This document shows positions 46,801 to 54,140 of a stretch of DNA of 64,000 nucleotides, piece by piece. The first letter of the stretch is position 1. Each line of letters begins with the position of its first letter. The stretch spans positions 372,001 through 436,000 of the forward strand of contig NC_021353.1 of assembly GCF_000404225.1 (NCBI RefSeq), read 5' to 3'. A model generated the notes under the pieces. The model saw only the letters and a list, made by a program, of their open reading frames with translations. It was not told the origin of the DNA and searched no databases. Made by a program: the position numbers and the translations under genes. The DNA comes from Candidatus Methanomassiliicoccus intestinalis Issoire-Mx1. Lineage in GTDB: Archaea; Thermoplasmatota; Thermoplasmata; Methanomassiliicoccales; Methanomassiliicoccaceae.

Positions 46801-49800
46801 ATTTAATCACAGATGATAATACAAAAGATAATGGTGATGGTACTGCAACCATAACGCTTTATGCTGTCTGGCAGAAATCTACGATGCATACGATAACAGT
46901 CACCACTGATCCTATCACTGCTGGAAAATATGTTAATTTTGAGTATTATTGTGGAGATATAGATCCAGTAGAGGGTACACCATGGGATAAAATCACTAAT
47001 GGAGCATTTTCAGTTTCAGATAGCTCAACTGTTTATCTCAGGTATTCTGTAACTGTTCCTGGATATTCAGGTGATGGTGCATATAGTTTAGAAAAATGGT
47101 CATATGATGGTGCTGAAAGCAAGGAAGATATACTCACAATTGAAAATGTAACTGGTGATAAGTCAGTGACATTAAGCCTCACGGGCAAGTCTATACTTGT
47201 AAATTTAGTGCTTGATGGAGGAACACTTGAGAGTGGTGACGGAACAAATTCAATAAATGTAACATTCGGAGAAAAATATGCAGGCTTAAGCGATCCTACT
47301 AAACTCGGATATATTTTCGCAGGATGGTCTACTCGGCTAATTAATGGATCCCCAGTAACTTCTGACACAGACGTGACGGATCCAACCTCCCCGCAAACCC
47401 TTTATGCTCTGTGGACTCCCGCACAATATAACATCATATATCATGGAAACGGCGGCAATTATGACGGTAAAGATTGGTATTATCAGACTTTCACATACGG
47501 TGAGTCTAATTCTACGGTAACACTAACGTCCAAGTTTACTAACACTGATATGATACAAACCGGTTGGTCGTTGACTGCTGATGGTAGTAAAACATACGAT
47601 CTTTCAGAAAATATAAAAATAACATCAGACCTGCTCAGCAACTCATCATCCTCTTCACCTGGTGATGGAGCGACTACAATACCTAATGTAGTTTTAGAAT
47701 TATATGCTGTCTGGGTAAGCCCTACTCTAACGATCACATTTAGTGATGGTGGTAGTGGTGTATTAACTAATGATGGTGTAACATTTGATGGAGATGACTG
47801 GTTAAAAAGGATTGGATTAGCATCAGGCGGTAATATCAAAATACTGATAAGCGCTGCTAGCGGAGGAACTGATATTGATATACCCAACGATGCAATTCTC
47901 AAATGGACGCTTAGTGGTAAGACCGATGCAGTGTCAGAAATGAGAGATGCAGCAACATACCATCTTACACTTTCATTTACTAGTGATGATGGTATATTCT
48001 ACACTGGCGAGGCAAACTTCATAGTCTCTCCTTATACAGGTAAAATTAATATCACAATCGGTTCATCATTTGAATATGATGGTAATAATCCCATCACATC
48101 GGCTTTAGCAAGTGCTATTGCAAAACTTACGAGTGGGTATACCTTAACATCTAACGATCTTTTAGATTTTGAAACTACTTATTACAAATCAGGCTCTACT
48201 GAATCAATCACTGCTCCAGTCACTGTAGGAGGCTACAGTTTTACCTTGACTGCTAAGGCTGATTCCAAGAATTATTATAATTCTAGTGAAACGAAAGGAG
48301 CAGAGGGTAGCACATCATATGAAATCACTCCAAAATCGTTAGAAATTACAATCGGCGGATCCGTTCAATATAATGGTAACGTTGAATTCAACTACTTCTC
48401 AACCAATCCCTCAAACAATATTATCATTACTCCTGATAGTTCTAGCCTCTGTGGAGGTGATATTATTACAGAAGTTGTAATAAAAACATCATCTACACAT
48501 GTAGGGATATATACAAAAAATGGAACAGAAAACACTCTGAACTATGCCAGTATTGAGATAAAAAGAGGAACCGACGATAGAAAGAATTGCTATAATGTAT
48601 CTCTGAGCAGTAACAGTAAACTGACAATCAATAGCGTCATCACTCTGAGTCAGCCAGACGGCGATATTTTATTCAAATATTCTATAGATGGCGGGAATGA
48701 AAAAGAATATACTGATCCGTTTGAGCTTTCTCCAACCGAAACTGTTGTAATAACTGCAACCGGAAGTAAAGTAGGACACCACATCGTGTTCAGTACAACT
48801 CCTACAGATGCCGGCACTCTTGGGGATGGAAACTACACAATATCTGGAAGAGACTTAACCACAAGTGTAACTGTCACTGCTTCGTGGGAAAAGGACATTT
48901 ACACAGTAGTCTACAATCTGAACGGTGCTTCAGGAACTATTTCTAACGGTAAAGTCTCAATCGGTGAAGCTATTCCTATTGCATCTCCAGACGGTATTAC
49001 AAACACAGGATACAATTTCAAAGGCTGGGCATTCACAAGCACAGGCAGTGCAGACGATGTACTTGCTTCAGGTACAAATCTCACAGCACAAAATATCACA
49101 GACTACATCAATAGCGGAACAATCACTCTCTATGCAATCTGGGAAAAGGACATTTACACAGTAGTCTACAATCTGAACGGTGCTTCAGGAACTATTTCTA
49201 ACGGTAAAGTCTCAATCGGTGAAGCTATTCCTATTGCATCTCCAGACGGTATTACAAACACAGGATACAATTTCAAAGGCTGGGCATTCACAAGCACAGG
49301 CAGTGCAGACGATGTACTTGCTTCAGGTACAAATCTCACAGCACAAAATATCACAGACTACATCAATAGCGGAACAATCACTCTCTATGCAATCTGGGAA
49401 AAGGACATTTACACAGTAGTCTACAATCTGAACGGTGCTTCAGGAACTATTTCTAACGGTAAAGTCTCAATCGGTGAAGCTATTCCTATTGCATCTCCAG
49501 ACGGTATTACAAACACAGGATACAATTTCAAAGGCTGGGCATTCACAAGCACAGGCAGTGCAGACGATGTACTTGCTTCAGGTACAAATCTCACAGCACA
49601 AAATATCACAGACTACATCAATAGCGGAACAATCACTCTCTATGCAATCTGGGAAAAGGACATTTACACAGTAGTCTACAATCTGAACGGTGCTTCAGGA
49701 ACTATTTCTAACGGTAAAGTCTCAATCGGTGAAGCTATTCCTATTGCATCTCCAGACGGTATTACAAACACAGGATACAATTTCAAAGGCTGGGCATTCA

Positions 49801-51353
49801 CAAGCACAGGCAGTGCAGACGATGTACTTGCTTCAGGTACAAATCTCACAGCACAAAATATCACAGACTACATCAATAGCGGAACAATCACTCTCTATGC
49901 AATCTGGGAAAAGGACATTTACACAGTAGTCTACAATCTGAACGGTGCTTCAGGAACTATTTCTAACGGTAAAGTCTCAATCGGTGAAGCTATTCCTATT
50001 GCATCTCCAGACGGTATTACAAACACAGGATACAATTTCAAAGGCTGGGCATTCACAAGCACAGGCAGTGCAGACGATGTACTTGCTTCAGGTACAAATC
50101 TCACAGCACAAAATATCACAGACTACATCAATAGCGGAACAATCACTCTCTATGCAATCTGGGAAAAGGACGATGAGCCTGTAAAGTACACCGTAACATT
50201 TGACAGCAACGGCGGCAGTTTTGTACCTAAAATCGAAGATGTAGCAAAAGACAGCAAGATTACAAAACCAGTAGACCCAACAAGATCAGGTTACACATTC
50301 AAAGGCTGGTACACAGAAAATGGAATAGAATGGGACTTCGATAAAGACGTAGTCACAGCAGACATAACCTTATACGCCAAGTGGGAAACAAAGGACCCTG
50401 ACAGACCTACTTACTTCAAAGTAGAATACAATGCAAACGGAGGAGAAGGGGAAGTTCCGAAGTCGGAACTTCACTTCTCAGGCGAATTTGTAACTGTCAA
50501 ATCGTCAGAGCTGTCAAAGAATGGATACATCTTCAAGGGATGGTGCGACTCATTCACTCAGCAGACATACTTGCCTGATGAAGAATTCAGAATGCCTAAC
50601 AGAAATGTCTGTCTGACAGCAGTATGGGAAGAAAGCAGTCCTCCTACTCCTGGAAAAGAAGTCACAGTCACATTCGTAGTAGACAACGCTTTCTACGGAG
50701 AATCAAAGACTCATATCAACACAGCATTAGGAGAATCAATGCAGCCTGATCCTGTCAAAGAGGGATATGACTTCGCAGGATGGTATACAGAAGACGATCA
50801 GGTCTTCACAGCAGATTCAATAGTAAGCAGTAACATGACAGTCTATGCAGACTTCAAATTAAACAAGGACTACGTCATAGTTACTTTCGTTATAGATAAC
50901 GAAATTTACTTGGAGAAAGTCTGCAGGAAAGACAACATTCAGGAACCTAATATCCCTTACAGATTAGGAAAGGAACTGAATGCATGGTATTCAGACAAAG
51001 AGTTACAGAACAAATTCAGTTTTGATTCAGTAGTATCAGAGGATCACATAACACTCTATGCTGAATGGAAACAAGACGAGAATGTAATGATCTGGTTTAT
51101 TTTCATACTCTTCGCAGCATTCATGGCAGCAGTGATAGCATCAGCAAAGAGAGTGTCATTCTTCATCAATGAGAATGACGAAGAGAAGTATGCATCAGTA
51201 ATCATGTTCGGAAAGGGAACTCTGGGAGACAGACTTCCTCAGATTCCTGACAGTCAAAACTTCTCAGGCTGGTACTCAGAATCAGGAGAACTGATAACAG
51301 AAGAATCAGAGATCACTCAGAGCATGAAAGTCTATGCTCACTGGAATGAGTGA
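34860..51353 (+). CDS. giant mosaic adhesin-like surface protein (5497 residues)
   Basis: Residues 1-28 are a signal peptide (HGRRLTVLLTLAVVFMMIIV). About 500-3150 is a beta-helical array punctuated by dozens of GNVYGGG/GSVYGGG/GNVFGGG turns. Two related inserts, each beginning KG(V/L)S(R/K)SVFI, lie at about 710-820 and 1065-1180. From about 3740 come InlB-type B-repeats (F-x-G-W-Y ... LYAKW) and all-beta spacers; residues 4678-5102 are five identical 85-residue repeats; further B-repeats run to 5408. A helix at 5410-5429 (MIWFIFILFAAFMAAVIASA) is followed by KR and then another B-repeat-like tail to the end. Start supported by AGGAGG. Codon use shifts inside the gene. Predicted surface fibre or adhesin; ligand unknown. 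Confidence 0.9.
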   Translation: MKHGRRLTVLLTLAVVFMMIIVPISSLFEDIDHSKIVLNGASNQTEGDAVSPISMPIIDTKKISYVGDGVETTVKTALDTTIVQMFPSTCIPQDGKVFNGWHVSVIIGGNLVKLYYLDRDADASPNERGAYKATSDPDASNLLKDNSGNPIQVEYRIMPGDGIVFSEAETTLKYNSLNGVLTIPSSATSITFTADWGTATKISTGGMAEAYAQLNNFDPATGDGTLFTNIIEISKSFTWSTPGYNSQNRSAKITSANENYVLTNATTLTGDTYFDNIKLKADDGGKLTTGYRLIMGENVDTATNNVYPWFSKTNEAYGDLNLIKYFNILASNNSIPSHIVVLGGTYGIISGASLNDKSIQDSYISIGSIDNLSNIDLASNSGPSIASVHGGDHEHNIDNSSGGNSHIVINDGTIMEIIGGSRHLNGNSTSIEINGGYVSYINGGSRAGKSVIGNGHNDAVQIAVNGGTVDYLFSGAKDGNSKNLDTAPIYGNVKILVSEGKIYGLFGGGYDFFTKSSHPGVIGEVKIIVSGGEIGHNPETFNVCFKEYIGNLPSTASKSDDYYSIDPGIYGGGYRGSVAGTKNGESYESTNIFIYIGGNSSTDPSIYGNVYGGGSGGTDQSNGGDREDTTGSSYIYGNTNIIISNSNIYGNVYGGGKGLANSSYIRGVNSPEIITDTSEKYDVATVFGNTMVQVQDGANITGNVYGGGKGVSRSVFIPATDSNATISPSFYGFTETEKKSAKYQWYHSGASTLNYQSIENETHFEYANTSYDEGFLRLEVNLDGEVIYSNPVKCNSDCSVLLGSGFTEEIWDGWTNELDKIAQVQGTTTVNVLTENNKSLTIKGNVYGGGSYSVVKGDSTAEGSTVGNTNVTINGGTIGGRVFGGGEGSASFECDWAGNVSESTNVNISKGIIKGSVYGGGNYGYVGTKIDTIAPPTTSDVPSAETSFATNIIISGGDDTQIAGSVYGGGRGDENDINRTNPTSDDSKTIYNSVVKGNVYGDTNVEISGGKIGYLDNPALTGDYNGWYDSEDAGNVFGGGKLGLVVGKTNVKISGGEIHRNVFGGGKGLSKSVFIELNSNGNEINSRLYNVIDLDHKTALEENGLNFSVVKSYEWQESNNPNSGFEKIENHTENSLTSPTNYKNYIRLKVVVGNDTIGTEDFYSNVIDTSDTASNLTPESWARYDRLMIQFGIVSHGTNVTVSGGAIHTNVYGGGSYGAVGIITGGTPESNNTYNFTHHIEGGTSNVTITGGEIGLDSIGVYKIHKDVLGGNVFGGGMGEPDLVTSGSIGDSTKIVISGGKINGNVYGGGENGFVGNVDIDVSKDMSPIEYTDTETSTGTAEGSKTTTTTWCYGLSIRDDVVTNGSTTINISGGTIGLTDETLNTLLGTNGAEPTLSTLKELHGNVFGGGKGANATVTKETNVTVSSGLIYGNVYGGGDFGCVGQFTGAQGVTASLKDGYTHVDIKGGEMNGVYGGGRGYTEFNDIAKDKQEGTALTSTQLSKLIFGSVGASYQDPGNAESTNTETVASGNTDSAKFNTNVTVTAGTINGNVYGGGELGLVSYLDVHSNYGGGRTSVIIGDDTILSNALTIKGSVYGGGQGVYTIDYSLFILGVVSKDTSVEVKNGTIEGSIYGGGMYGLVGTYHSNDDINPSNADKLVFEGGPTKVTVSGGNIHTNVYGGGQGGINNLSGAVGKTEVNISGGHIGPDSSGMSQGNTPDFSGATVTPGGTYPINVEDNSLPPSDPNHYSYIFVKKSISSADGTTEVGTLTARDASGSILTLVNDSIEVTGLDGWEEIYDAYRIVGGNSVIVEFTAENGYHVTEWQIIGVGADKAAPTESSLRFDAPGNGNAVVVDATSVSNEYTVAVKIPIQSAGQDKPGSIKVYYLSDLTTALKPSITDNFQYYTVAYGAELAFEFVDEKEGSIFYVAKWIVSPAYDLLQAENTSDIAMMTVSGNTAVYAILGPASGNVYGGGAYALVGDVTILLKGNRPVIDSPNNTQTVVNITGGEIGSRNAGSISTGNVYGGGYGPRAPVAGSTHIDISTSTVQSKDITIYGNVYGGGEMGAVGVPVHIYYNSTHPTDDTDKKSYGDIIDYADHVYGDGYTYDNTGNHGEYDATSRTAKISTNISIKQEGSRTITIGSKDDGNHLGNIFGGGQGGDLPQNVIDDLAIFDTTFPPLEGYAISYGISHIDISGIITSGVTIHGSVYGGGEGLLKGQKLELNKPTSSNSENTDSETTFDSRSSISEKSIIASVRYGQVLGDVVGTLSKNTEGNDQITTEGNAAYVTIGKDVTVTDSVFGGGKLAILGGFEYIENGNEITGKFTGKATVVHISGNVNGNVFGGGEGHASGAVSGSVKDTLVIIDGSAEIGGNLEVVSPIGLPISSGNVYGGGSLSITGNFEFKNLWDMYRPEDVDPVTGNYNTSRTDVIITGGTIKGSVYGGGFSPIATIAGSTHVWIGDYSAGIGTGGIPAIIEKTVPDSIADDNLIINGSVYGGGEMGSVGTTTLLNGTDENGQLLEDSVGHVSANVSVSYKSNTITIEGDIFGGGKGVLNVQVTIELHKGDGSGTLIKRSVLGQAMVRGYTTVTIEGNASNYSDVFIKESVFGGGKGVQNDAYALHYAKVYGYTVVNVSSATINGSVYGGGELGIIGQFIDKDVISAGESTEVGLVIDGTYYPKAVIKYVEPKNGRYNIYANQSAVDNNADPLKSNILIISREYCSDDLTSATDGTHSYGANAYYGRGTAAVTVKDSKISGSVYGGGKGLEINVLSGAVGRGTVVTIEDTSDNNSRTDIEGSVYGGGELGIVGSIITLIVGEGTSPMVKVTNTSHISNINDYTSYDKGGVKDLDKFNDIDTVVNIRGGLIHGSVFGAGKGEECNYEFSRGSSGGDKAIAYYKLSVFGRTEVNISNGIIYKHVYGGSENGEVGSLTILKEIRKFTTNYWAYASTISGKIENGAPSDIPEDVRDNGYGDGKTADLSKFSSAFVNIVGGTIHGNVFGGGYFGAIHGNTHVHIGWNAMMPDTIDNKEVKGDCHYYNDYDSDSGSGDIKYGNRPLPFVERNPDGTVKYKDPTTSTSPKDAVSLEKDKTVHDLLINGTVYAGGDRGDPSATTVSYDYISVYGTSHIILNGTGYNTGSNQPVDENGTVMHAMYLQGSIFGSGNSCTTFYSDKGNSRFITITNYNAVNELDNYIIYSIQRATEVTLINSRLRLPGRSDGSNLDKTALYSLNHVANLTLQSGSEIILDSVVQDLRSIYSKDGTGADTSSGSALNTIKLNNGMTLTIKTEKNAETVASPENILSNNSEELWPDKKFGKVTGYFFLDLSDASYYTSYVYGHQTSAGGFVYGNTFGSLRNTEITYEDFTDKDNLINSYRVWHPVGGGHLSASSTIVADKKGNSQGGVYMNTGKVVMPMTEQGAKYTLIGYNIYPAQSAGLSDPNPSLYLLGETDSFGNLDVNKSFKIKASLGEGFEDNENSEIWLTSGEKSSISDMEFEALGGTTLPEINVELYSNGVTQTTTAGYVVLLIQESVPVLGADGKPVLDDDNNKQYKPGNEISAIINIETQADGFGATIDNKNYTNNMNLYATREGMDDWNLSISNNNEDKYRFKLTSVSGDKHLLTNSDPASKDKYKIVMGYKINNDYSQGWDGFSFNDIILTSDTNNIMLGETDGRFNTSFKFTIYNLVSEGVMDGYATGTIILKISYEKISASSKADEHPLLAAGTDVAADTGTIEIIINLGEKKDWYNVDFVPAPSESDAGVGAIMTQQISYGGVAKEPTTPTRLDGKYTFSGWYREYNSDTGYSNYYSFSKDEAKDKITGDTTLYGKWVSNVTFDNNYDGSPSAIVISLDSKSGALGEKMSFVQDPVRSGYLFKGWYTEQYKDSDEADSTKLFNQDTPIDKNTIVYAKWDKLTYNIKFDKNVPDGAIDPGDIGLPQTIPVAGDPVNLDKPSTIELKIKDSTDVYTFVGWGTSPNALTGYTGSIALSNLITDDNTKDNGDGTATITLYAVWQKSTMHTITVTTDPITAGKYVNFEYYCGDIDPVEGTPWDKITNGAFSVSDSSTVYLRYSVTVPGYSGDGAYSLEKWSYDGAESKEDILTIENVTGDKSVTLSLTGKSILVNLVLDGGTLESGDGTNSINVTFGEKYAGLSDPTKLGYIFAGWSTRLINGSPVTSDTDVTDPTSPQTLYALWTPAQYNIIYHGNGGNYDGKDWYYQTFTYGESNSTVTLTSKFTNTDMIQTGWSLTADGSKTYDLSENIKITSDLLSNSSSSSPGDGATTIPNVVLELYAVWVSPTLTITFSDGGSGVLTNDGVTFDGDDWLKRIGLASGGNIKILISAASGGTDIDIPNDAILKWTLSGKTDAVSEMRDAATYHLTLSFTSDDGIFYTGEANFIVSPYTGKINITIGSSFEYDGNNPITSALASAIAKLTSGYTLTSNDLLDFETTYYKSGSTESITAPVTVGGYSFTLTAKADSKNYYNSSETKGAEGSTSYEITPKSLEITIGGSVQYNGNVEFNYFSTNPSNNIIITPDSSSLCGGDIITEVVIKTSSTHVGIYTKNGTENTLNYASIEIKRGTDDRKNCYNVSLSSNSKLTINSVITLSQPDGDILFKYSIDGGNEKEYTDPFELSPTETVVITATGSKVGHHIVFSTTPTDAGTLGDGNYTISGRDLTTSVTVTASWEKDIYTVVYNLNGASGTISNGKVSIGEAIPIASPDGITNTGYNFKGWAFTSTGSADDVLASGTNLTAQNITDYINSGTITLYAIWEKDIYTVVYNLNGASGTISNGKVSIGEAIPIASPDGITNTGYNFKGWAFTSTGSADDVLASGTNLTAQNITDYINSGTITLYAIWEKDIYTVVYNLNGASGTISNGKVSIGEAIPIASPDGITNTGYNFKGWAFTSTGSADDVLASGTNLTAQNITDYINSGTITLYAIWEKDIYTVVYNLNGASGTISNGKVSIGEAIPIASPDGITNTGYNFKGWAFTSTGSADDVLASGTNLTAQNITDYINSGTITLYAIWEKDIYTVVYNLNGASGTISNGKVSIGEAIPIASPDGITNTGYNFKGWAFTSTGSADDVLASGTNLTAQNITDYINSGTITLYAIWEKDDEPVKYTVTFDSNGGSFVPKIEDVAKDSKITKPVDPTRSGYTFKGWYTENGIEWDFDKDVVTADITLYAKWETKDPDRPTYFKVEYNANGGEGEVPKSELHFSGEFVTVKSSELSKNGYIFKGWCDSFTQQTYLPDEEFRMPNRNVCLTAVWEESSPPTPGKEVTVTFVVDNAFYGESKTHINTALGESMQPDPVKEGYDFAGWYTEDDQVFTADSIVSSNMTVYADFKLNKDYVIVTFVIDNEIYLEKVCRKDNIQEPNIPYRLGKELNAWYSDKELQNKFSFDSVVSEDHITLYAEWKQDENVMIWFIFILFAAFMAAVIASAKRVSFFINENDEEKYASVIMFGKGTLGDRLPQIPDSQNFSGWYSESGELITEESEITQSMKVYAHWNE
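48891..50165 (+). repeat. five tandem identical 255-bp repeats in the giant adhesin
   Basis: Period exactly 255 bp (85 codons), copies starting at 48891, 49146, 49401, 49656 and 49911. The unit runs from KDIYTVVYNLNGASGTISNG to SGTITLYAIWE. By eye the copies match base for base, including synonymous positions. Each unit is one InlB B-repeat (core GYNFKGWAFTSTGS). In-frame changes in copy number would keep the protein intact. Confidence 0.97.
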
Positions 51354-51521
51354 TCTCAAACCTCTTTCTTATTATCTTTATTATATATGCAGATAAAACT
51401 CTTCAGAAGAATAGAATAAAACAATAGACGGGATTATTTTTACCTCAATTTTCTGCTGATTTTATAACGAGGCTCTATGGTAACATTCAAATACTATCTA
51501 TCTATGATACTCTAGATACAT

Positions 51522-51596
51522 AGCGGGGTAGGGTAGCCAGGATATCCCGTCGGGCTCATAACCCGGAGACCGGTCGTTCAAATCGACTCCCCGCTA
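51522..51596 (+). tRNA. initiator tRNA-Met (CAT)
   Basis: 75 nt. Acceptor AGCGGGG pairs CCCCGCT; the weak A1:U72 pair and the three G:C pairs of the anticodon stem (CGGG-CTCATAA-CCCG) mark the archaeal initiator tRNA. D-arm region GGGTAGCC, T-loop TTCAAAT. Anticodon CAT at 51556-51558. CCA is not encoded (ends A, then CTTT). No intron. It lies 80 bp upstream of glpA. Confidence 0.96.
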
Positions 51597-51641
51597 CTTT
51601 TCTTAATTCTCAGTATCAGGTATCTTTTTACTATCGAAAGA

Positions 51642-51649
51642 TATAAAAT
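51642..51649 (+). promoter_or_regulatory. TATA box of glpABC
   Basis: TATAAAAT 27-34 bp before the glpA ATG, predicting a leaderless or near-leaderless mRNA. Confidence 0.55.
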
Positions 51650-51675
51650 AGCGTGGATACACACTCCTGTTTGCA

Positions 51676-53136
51676 ATGATTAACCTTCCTTCTTCATCTG
51701 ATATTCTCATTATCGGCGGCGGAGCCACAGGAACAGGCATCGCACGCGATATGGCTATGAGAGGAGCCAGCGTCATCCTTGTCGAACGAGGAGATTTCTG
51801 TGCAGGTGCTTCCGGTTCCAACCACGGCATGCTGCACAGCGGAGCAAGGTATGCTTCTTCTGATCAAGACAGCGCCAGGGAGTGTGCTGCAGAAAATGAA
51901 ATTCTCAAGCGGATAGCACCTTTCTGCATCGATGACACAGGCGGTTTATTCGTTTCACTTCCGGAAGATGATGAGGACTTCGCAGACAAATTTAACTCTA
52001 GTTGTCAGGCGGCAGGAGTCTACTCCAGGGAACTGTCTCTGCAGGAAGCTCTAAAATCCGAACCGCTGCTGAATCCGGAGATCACCAGAGCCTTTGAGGT
52101 CAGAGATGCCGCCGTTGATCCTTTTCTGCTTGTCAATGCCAACGTTGCAGCAGCCAGAGAGTTCGGGGCGGCAGCAGTCAATTACACAAAAGTAATTTCA
52201 ATGGATATCGAAGAAGGAAAAATCAAGCAGGTCACACTTGAAAGGGCAGGTCAGAGATGCACAGTGCAGCCGGAAGCAGTCATCAACGCAGCAGGCTCCT
52301 GGGCGGCAGAGGTTGCAGCTATGGCCGATCAGTCTCTGAGTGTGGGAGTCGACAAAGGCACAATGGCGGTCATAGACGGAAGGGCAGCTTCCCGCCTGAT
52401 CAACAGGCTGAGAAAACCGGCAGATGCCGACATCCTCGTCCCGCACCGCTCAGCGACAATCGTCGGCACAACGTCTTCTCCAGGAAATCTCAATCATGTC
52501 CATCCGACAGCCGAAGAAGTCGAAAGCCTGCTGAGAGAAGCTTCTAAGATGATCATAGGACTGCATTCTATGAGAGCGGTCAGAGCTTATGCGGGAATCA
52601 GACCTTTAGCCGCGGCGGGAGGCAGAAATGCTTCGAGAAATTTCACTATCACCCAGCATACTGAGGGAGCAGAAAATCTGTTCAGCGTCGTGGGAGGCAA
52701 ACTTACCACTTACCGCCTGATAGCCGAGAAGACGGCTGATGCGGTCTCTTCCTACTTAGGGCTTCATTCAGTCTGCAAAACTGCTCAGGACGAGCTGCCG
52801 GCACCAGAAACAAAGCTGCCGCTTTCACAGGAGATCTGCAGCTGCGAAATGGTCTCCCAGGCTACTCTTCGTAATCTTGCTCAGTCGGCAGACGTGACCT
52901 GCGCAGCCGATCTTATGCGCCGCAGCAGGGCCGGCATGGGCTTCTGCCAGTCGGGACTATGTGCTTTTGATATAGTTTCCTGTCTGAAAGGAGATCCCCG
53001 GCAGCAGCTGCAGGAATTTCTGGCAGAGAGATGGAAAGGAGCGGAATCAGTCCTCTATGATCAGCAGCTGCGGCAGGAGGCCTTTAAAGCTCACCTTTTC
53101 AAAGTCTACGGTATCGACCATACGGGAGGAGACTGA
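51676..53136 (+). CDS. glpA: anaerobic glycerol-3-phosphate dehydrogenase subunit A
   Basis: A 486-residue FAD protein of the GlpA/GlpD family. Rossmann motif IIGGGATGTGIARDMAMRG at residues 11-29; ASGSNHGMLHSGARYA is the family FAD-contact loop. The C-terminal part has the BFD-like [2Fe-2S] cysteines (ICSCEMV ... FCQSGLC). It oxidises sn-glycerol-3-phosphate to dihydroxyacetone phosphate, passing electrons through GlpB/GlpC to the membrane. E. coli GlpA is a little longer (542). First gene of glpABC, 2 bp before glpB. In archaea, whose lipids use glycerol-1-phosphate, this points to glycerol catabolism or transfer from bacteria. Confidence 0.93.
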   Translation: MINLPSSSDILIIGGGATGTGIARDMAMRGASVILVERGDFCAGASGSNHGMLHSGARYASSDQDSARECAAENEILKRIAPFCIDDTGGLFVSLPEDDEDFADKFNSSCQAAGVYSRELSLQEALKSEPLLNPEITRAFEVRDAAVDPFLLVNANVAAAREFGAAAVNYTKVISMDIEEGKIKQVTLERAGQRCTVQPEAVINAAGSWAAEVAAMADQSLSVGVDKGTMAVIDGRAASRLINRLRKPADADILVPHRSATIVGTTSSPGNLNHVHPTAEEVESLLREASKMIIGLHSMRAVRAYAGIRPLAAAGGRNASRNFTITQHTEGAENLFSVVGGKLTTYRLIAEKTADAVSSYLGLHSVCKTAQDELPAPETKLPLSQEICSCEMVSQATLRNLAQSADVTCAADLMRRSRAGMGFCQSGLCAFDIVSCLKGDPRQQLQEFLAERWKGAESVLYDQQLRQEAFKAHLFKVYGIDHTGGD

Positions 53137-53138
53137 AA

Positions 53139-54140
53139 ATGGACTGCGATATTCTGATAGTAGGCGGCGGAGCAGCAGGCAGCACGGCAGCTTACAGGCT
53201 TGCCAACTCAGGGGCAAACGTAGTCTTGGTGTCTTCAGGCACTCCGGCTACCGCCATGTCTCCCGGCAGAATCACAGTTTCGCAGGAGTCGGAAGAACTG
53301 AAGAAATTTCTGATGGAGGCAGGCAGACCCTATGGTCTTTTTACAAAAGAAGAAAAGACTGAGAACTTCACCAACAAGGGAACACTGTATCAGCAGTCAT
53401 TTTTGTCTGCATATGATGATAATTCAGCAGCACAGGCTGCAGCGGGAATCAAAGGCTTCAAAGATCTCAATCCCGAACTGGTGAGCAGGATACTGTCTCA
53501 GACGGGCAGAGAGCTGACGCCTTATTGGATTGAAGAAGGCAGTATGGATGAAATGGCAGAAGCAATGCAGGAAATTCCTGCCGATACAATTATGATTCCG
53601 CCGCTTTTCGACCTGCGGCATTATGCTGCTTCAATGGACAATCTGGAAAAACTGTCAGGACGCAGGCTGCGGGAGGCTGTGACGCCCCTTTCCCTGCCTG
53701 GGAGAAGGTTAAGCGAATGTCTGCTGCAGGCTGCCAAGACAGCAGGTGCACAGGTCATGACTGGAAGAAAAGTTATAGATATTACAGCACAGTCGGCGCT
53801 GGTTCAGTCAGGCATCAGGGAGCAGGAGATAACTTACAGTGCTTTGCTCTTGGCAGGCGGAAATTTGGTGAGCGGCGGTCTTTCCTTGGACGGCAATTTA
53901 GTAAGGGAGCCTCTGCTGGGCATCAACGTTACAGAGATCAACACTCCCAGGCTGCATTCGGCGGCTCTCACCGAAGCTCTGTCATCAGGCATCTGCGCTC
54001 ACGGCTGCCGGGCAGCAGCAGGAGTCTATGCCTGCGGTTCAATCGTAGCCGGGCTCTCATATCCTCTCAGCAAGGGTCTCTGGGATGTAATGCTCAGTGC
54101 CTGGAAAACAGCTGAAACGATCAAGGAGGCGGCCTTATGA
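53139..54140 (+). CDS. glpB: anaerobic glycerol-3-phosphate dehydrogenase subunit B
   Basis: A 333-residue flavoprotein with N-terminal dinucleotide motif ILIVGGGAAGSTAAYRLANS and C-terminal GCRAAAGVYACGSIVAGLSYP typical of GlpB. In E. coli GlpB binds FMN and links GlpA to GlpC; its length there is about 419, so this version is short. It overlaps glpC by 4 bp (ATGA). Confidence 0.88.
   Translation: MDCDILIVGGGAAGSTAAYRLANSGANVVLVSSGTPATAMSPGRITVSQESEELKKFLMEAGRPYGLFTKEEKTENFTNKGTLYQQSFLSAYDDNSAAQAAAGIKGFKDLNPELVSRILSQTGRELTPYWIEEGSMDEMAEAMQEIPADTIMIPPLFDLRHYAASMDNLEKLSGRRLREAVTPLSLPGRRLSECLLQAAKTAGAQVMTGRKVIDITAQSALVQSGIREQEITYSALLLAGGNLVSGGLSLDGNLVREPLLGINVTEINTPRLHSAALTEALSSGICAHGCRAAAGVYACGSIVAGLSYPLSKGLWDVMLSAWKTAETIKEAAL

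Noticed and set aside
48925..50184. Repeated 79-codon plus-strand and 62-codon minus-strand frames every 255 bp
   Set aside because: They are alternative frames of the identical adhesin repeats, not genes.
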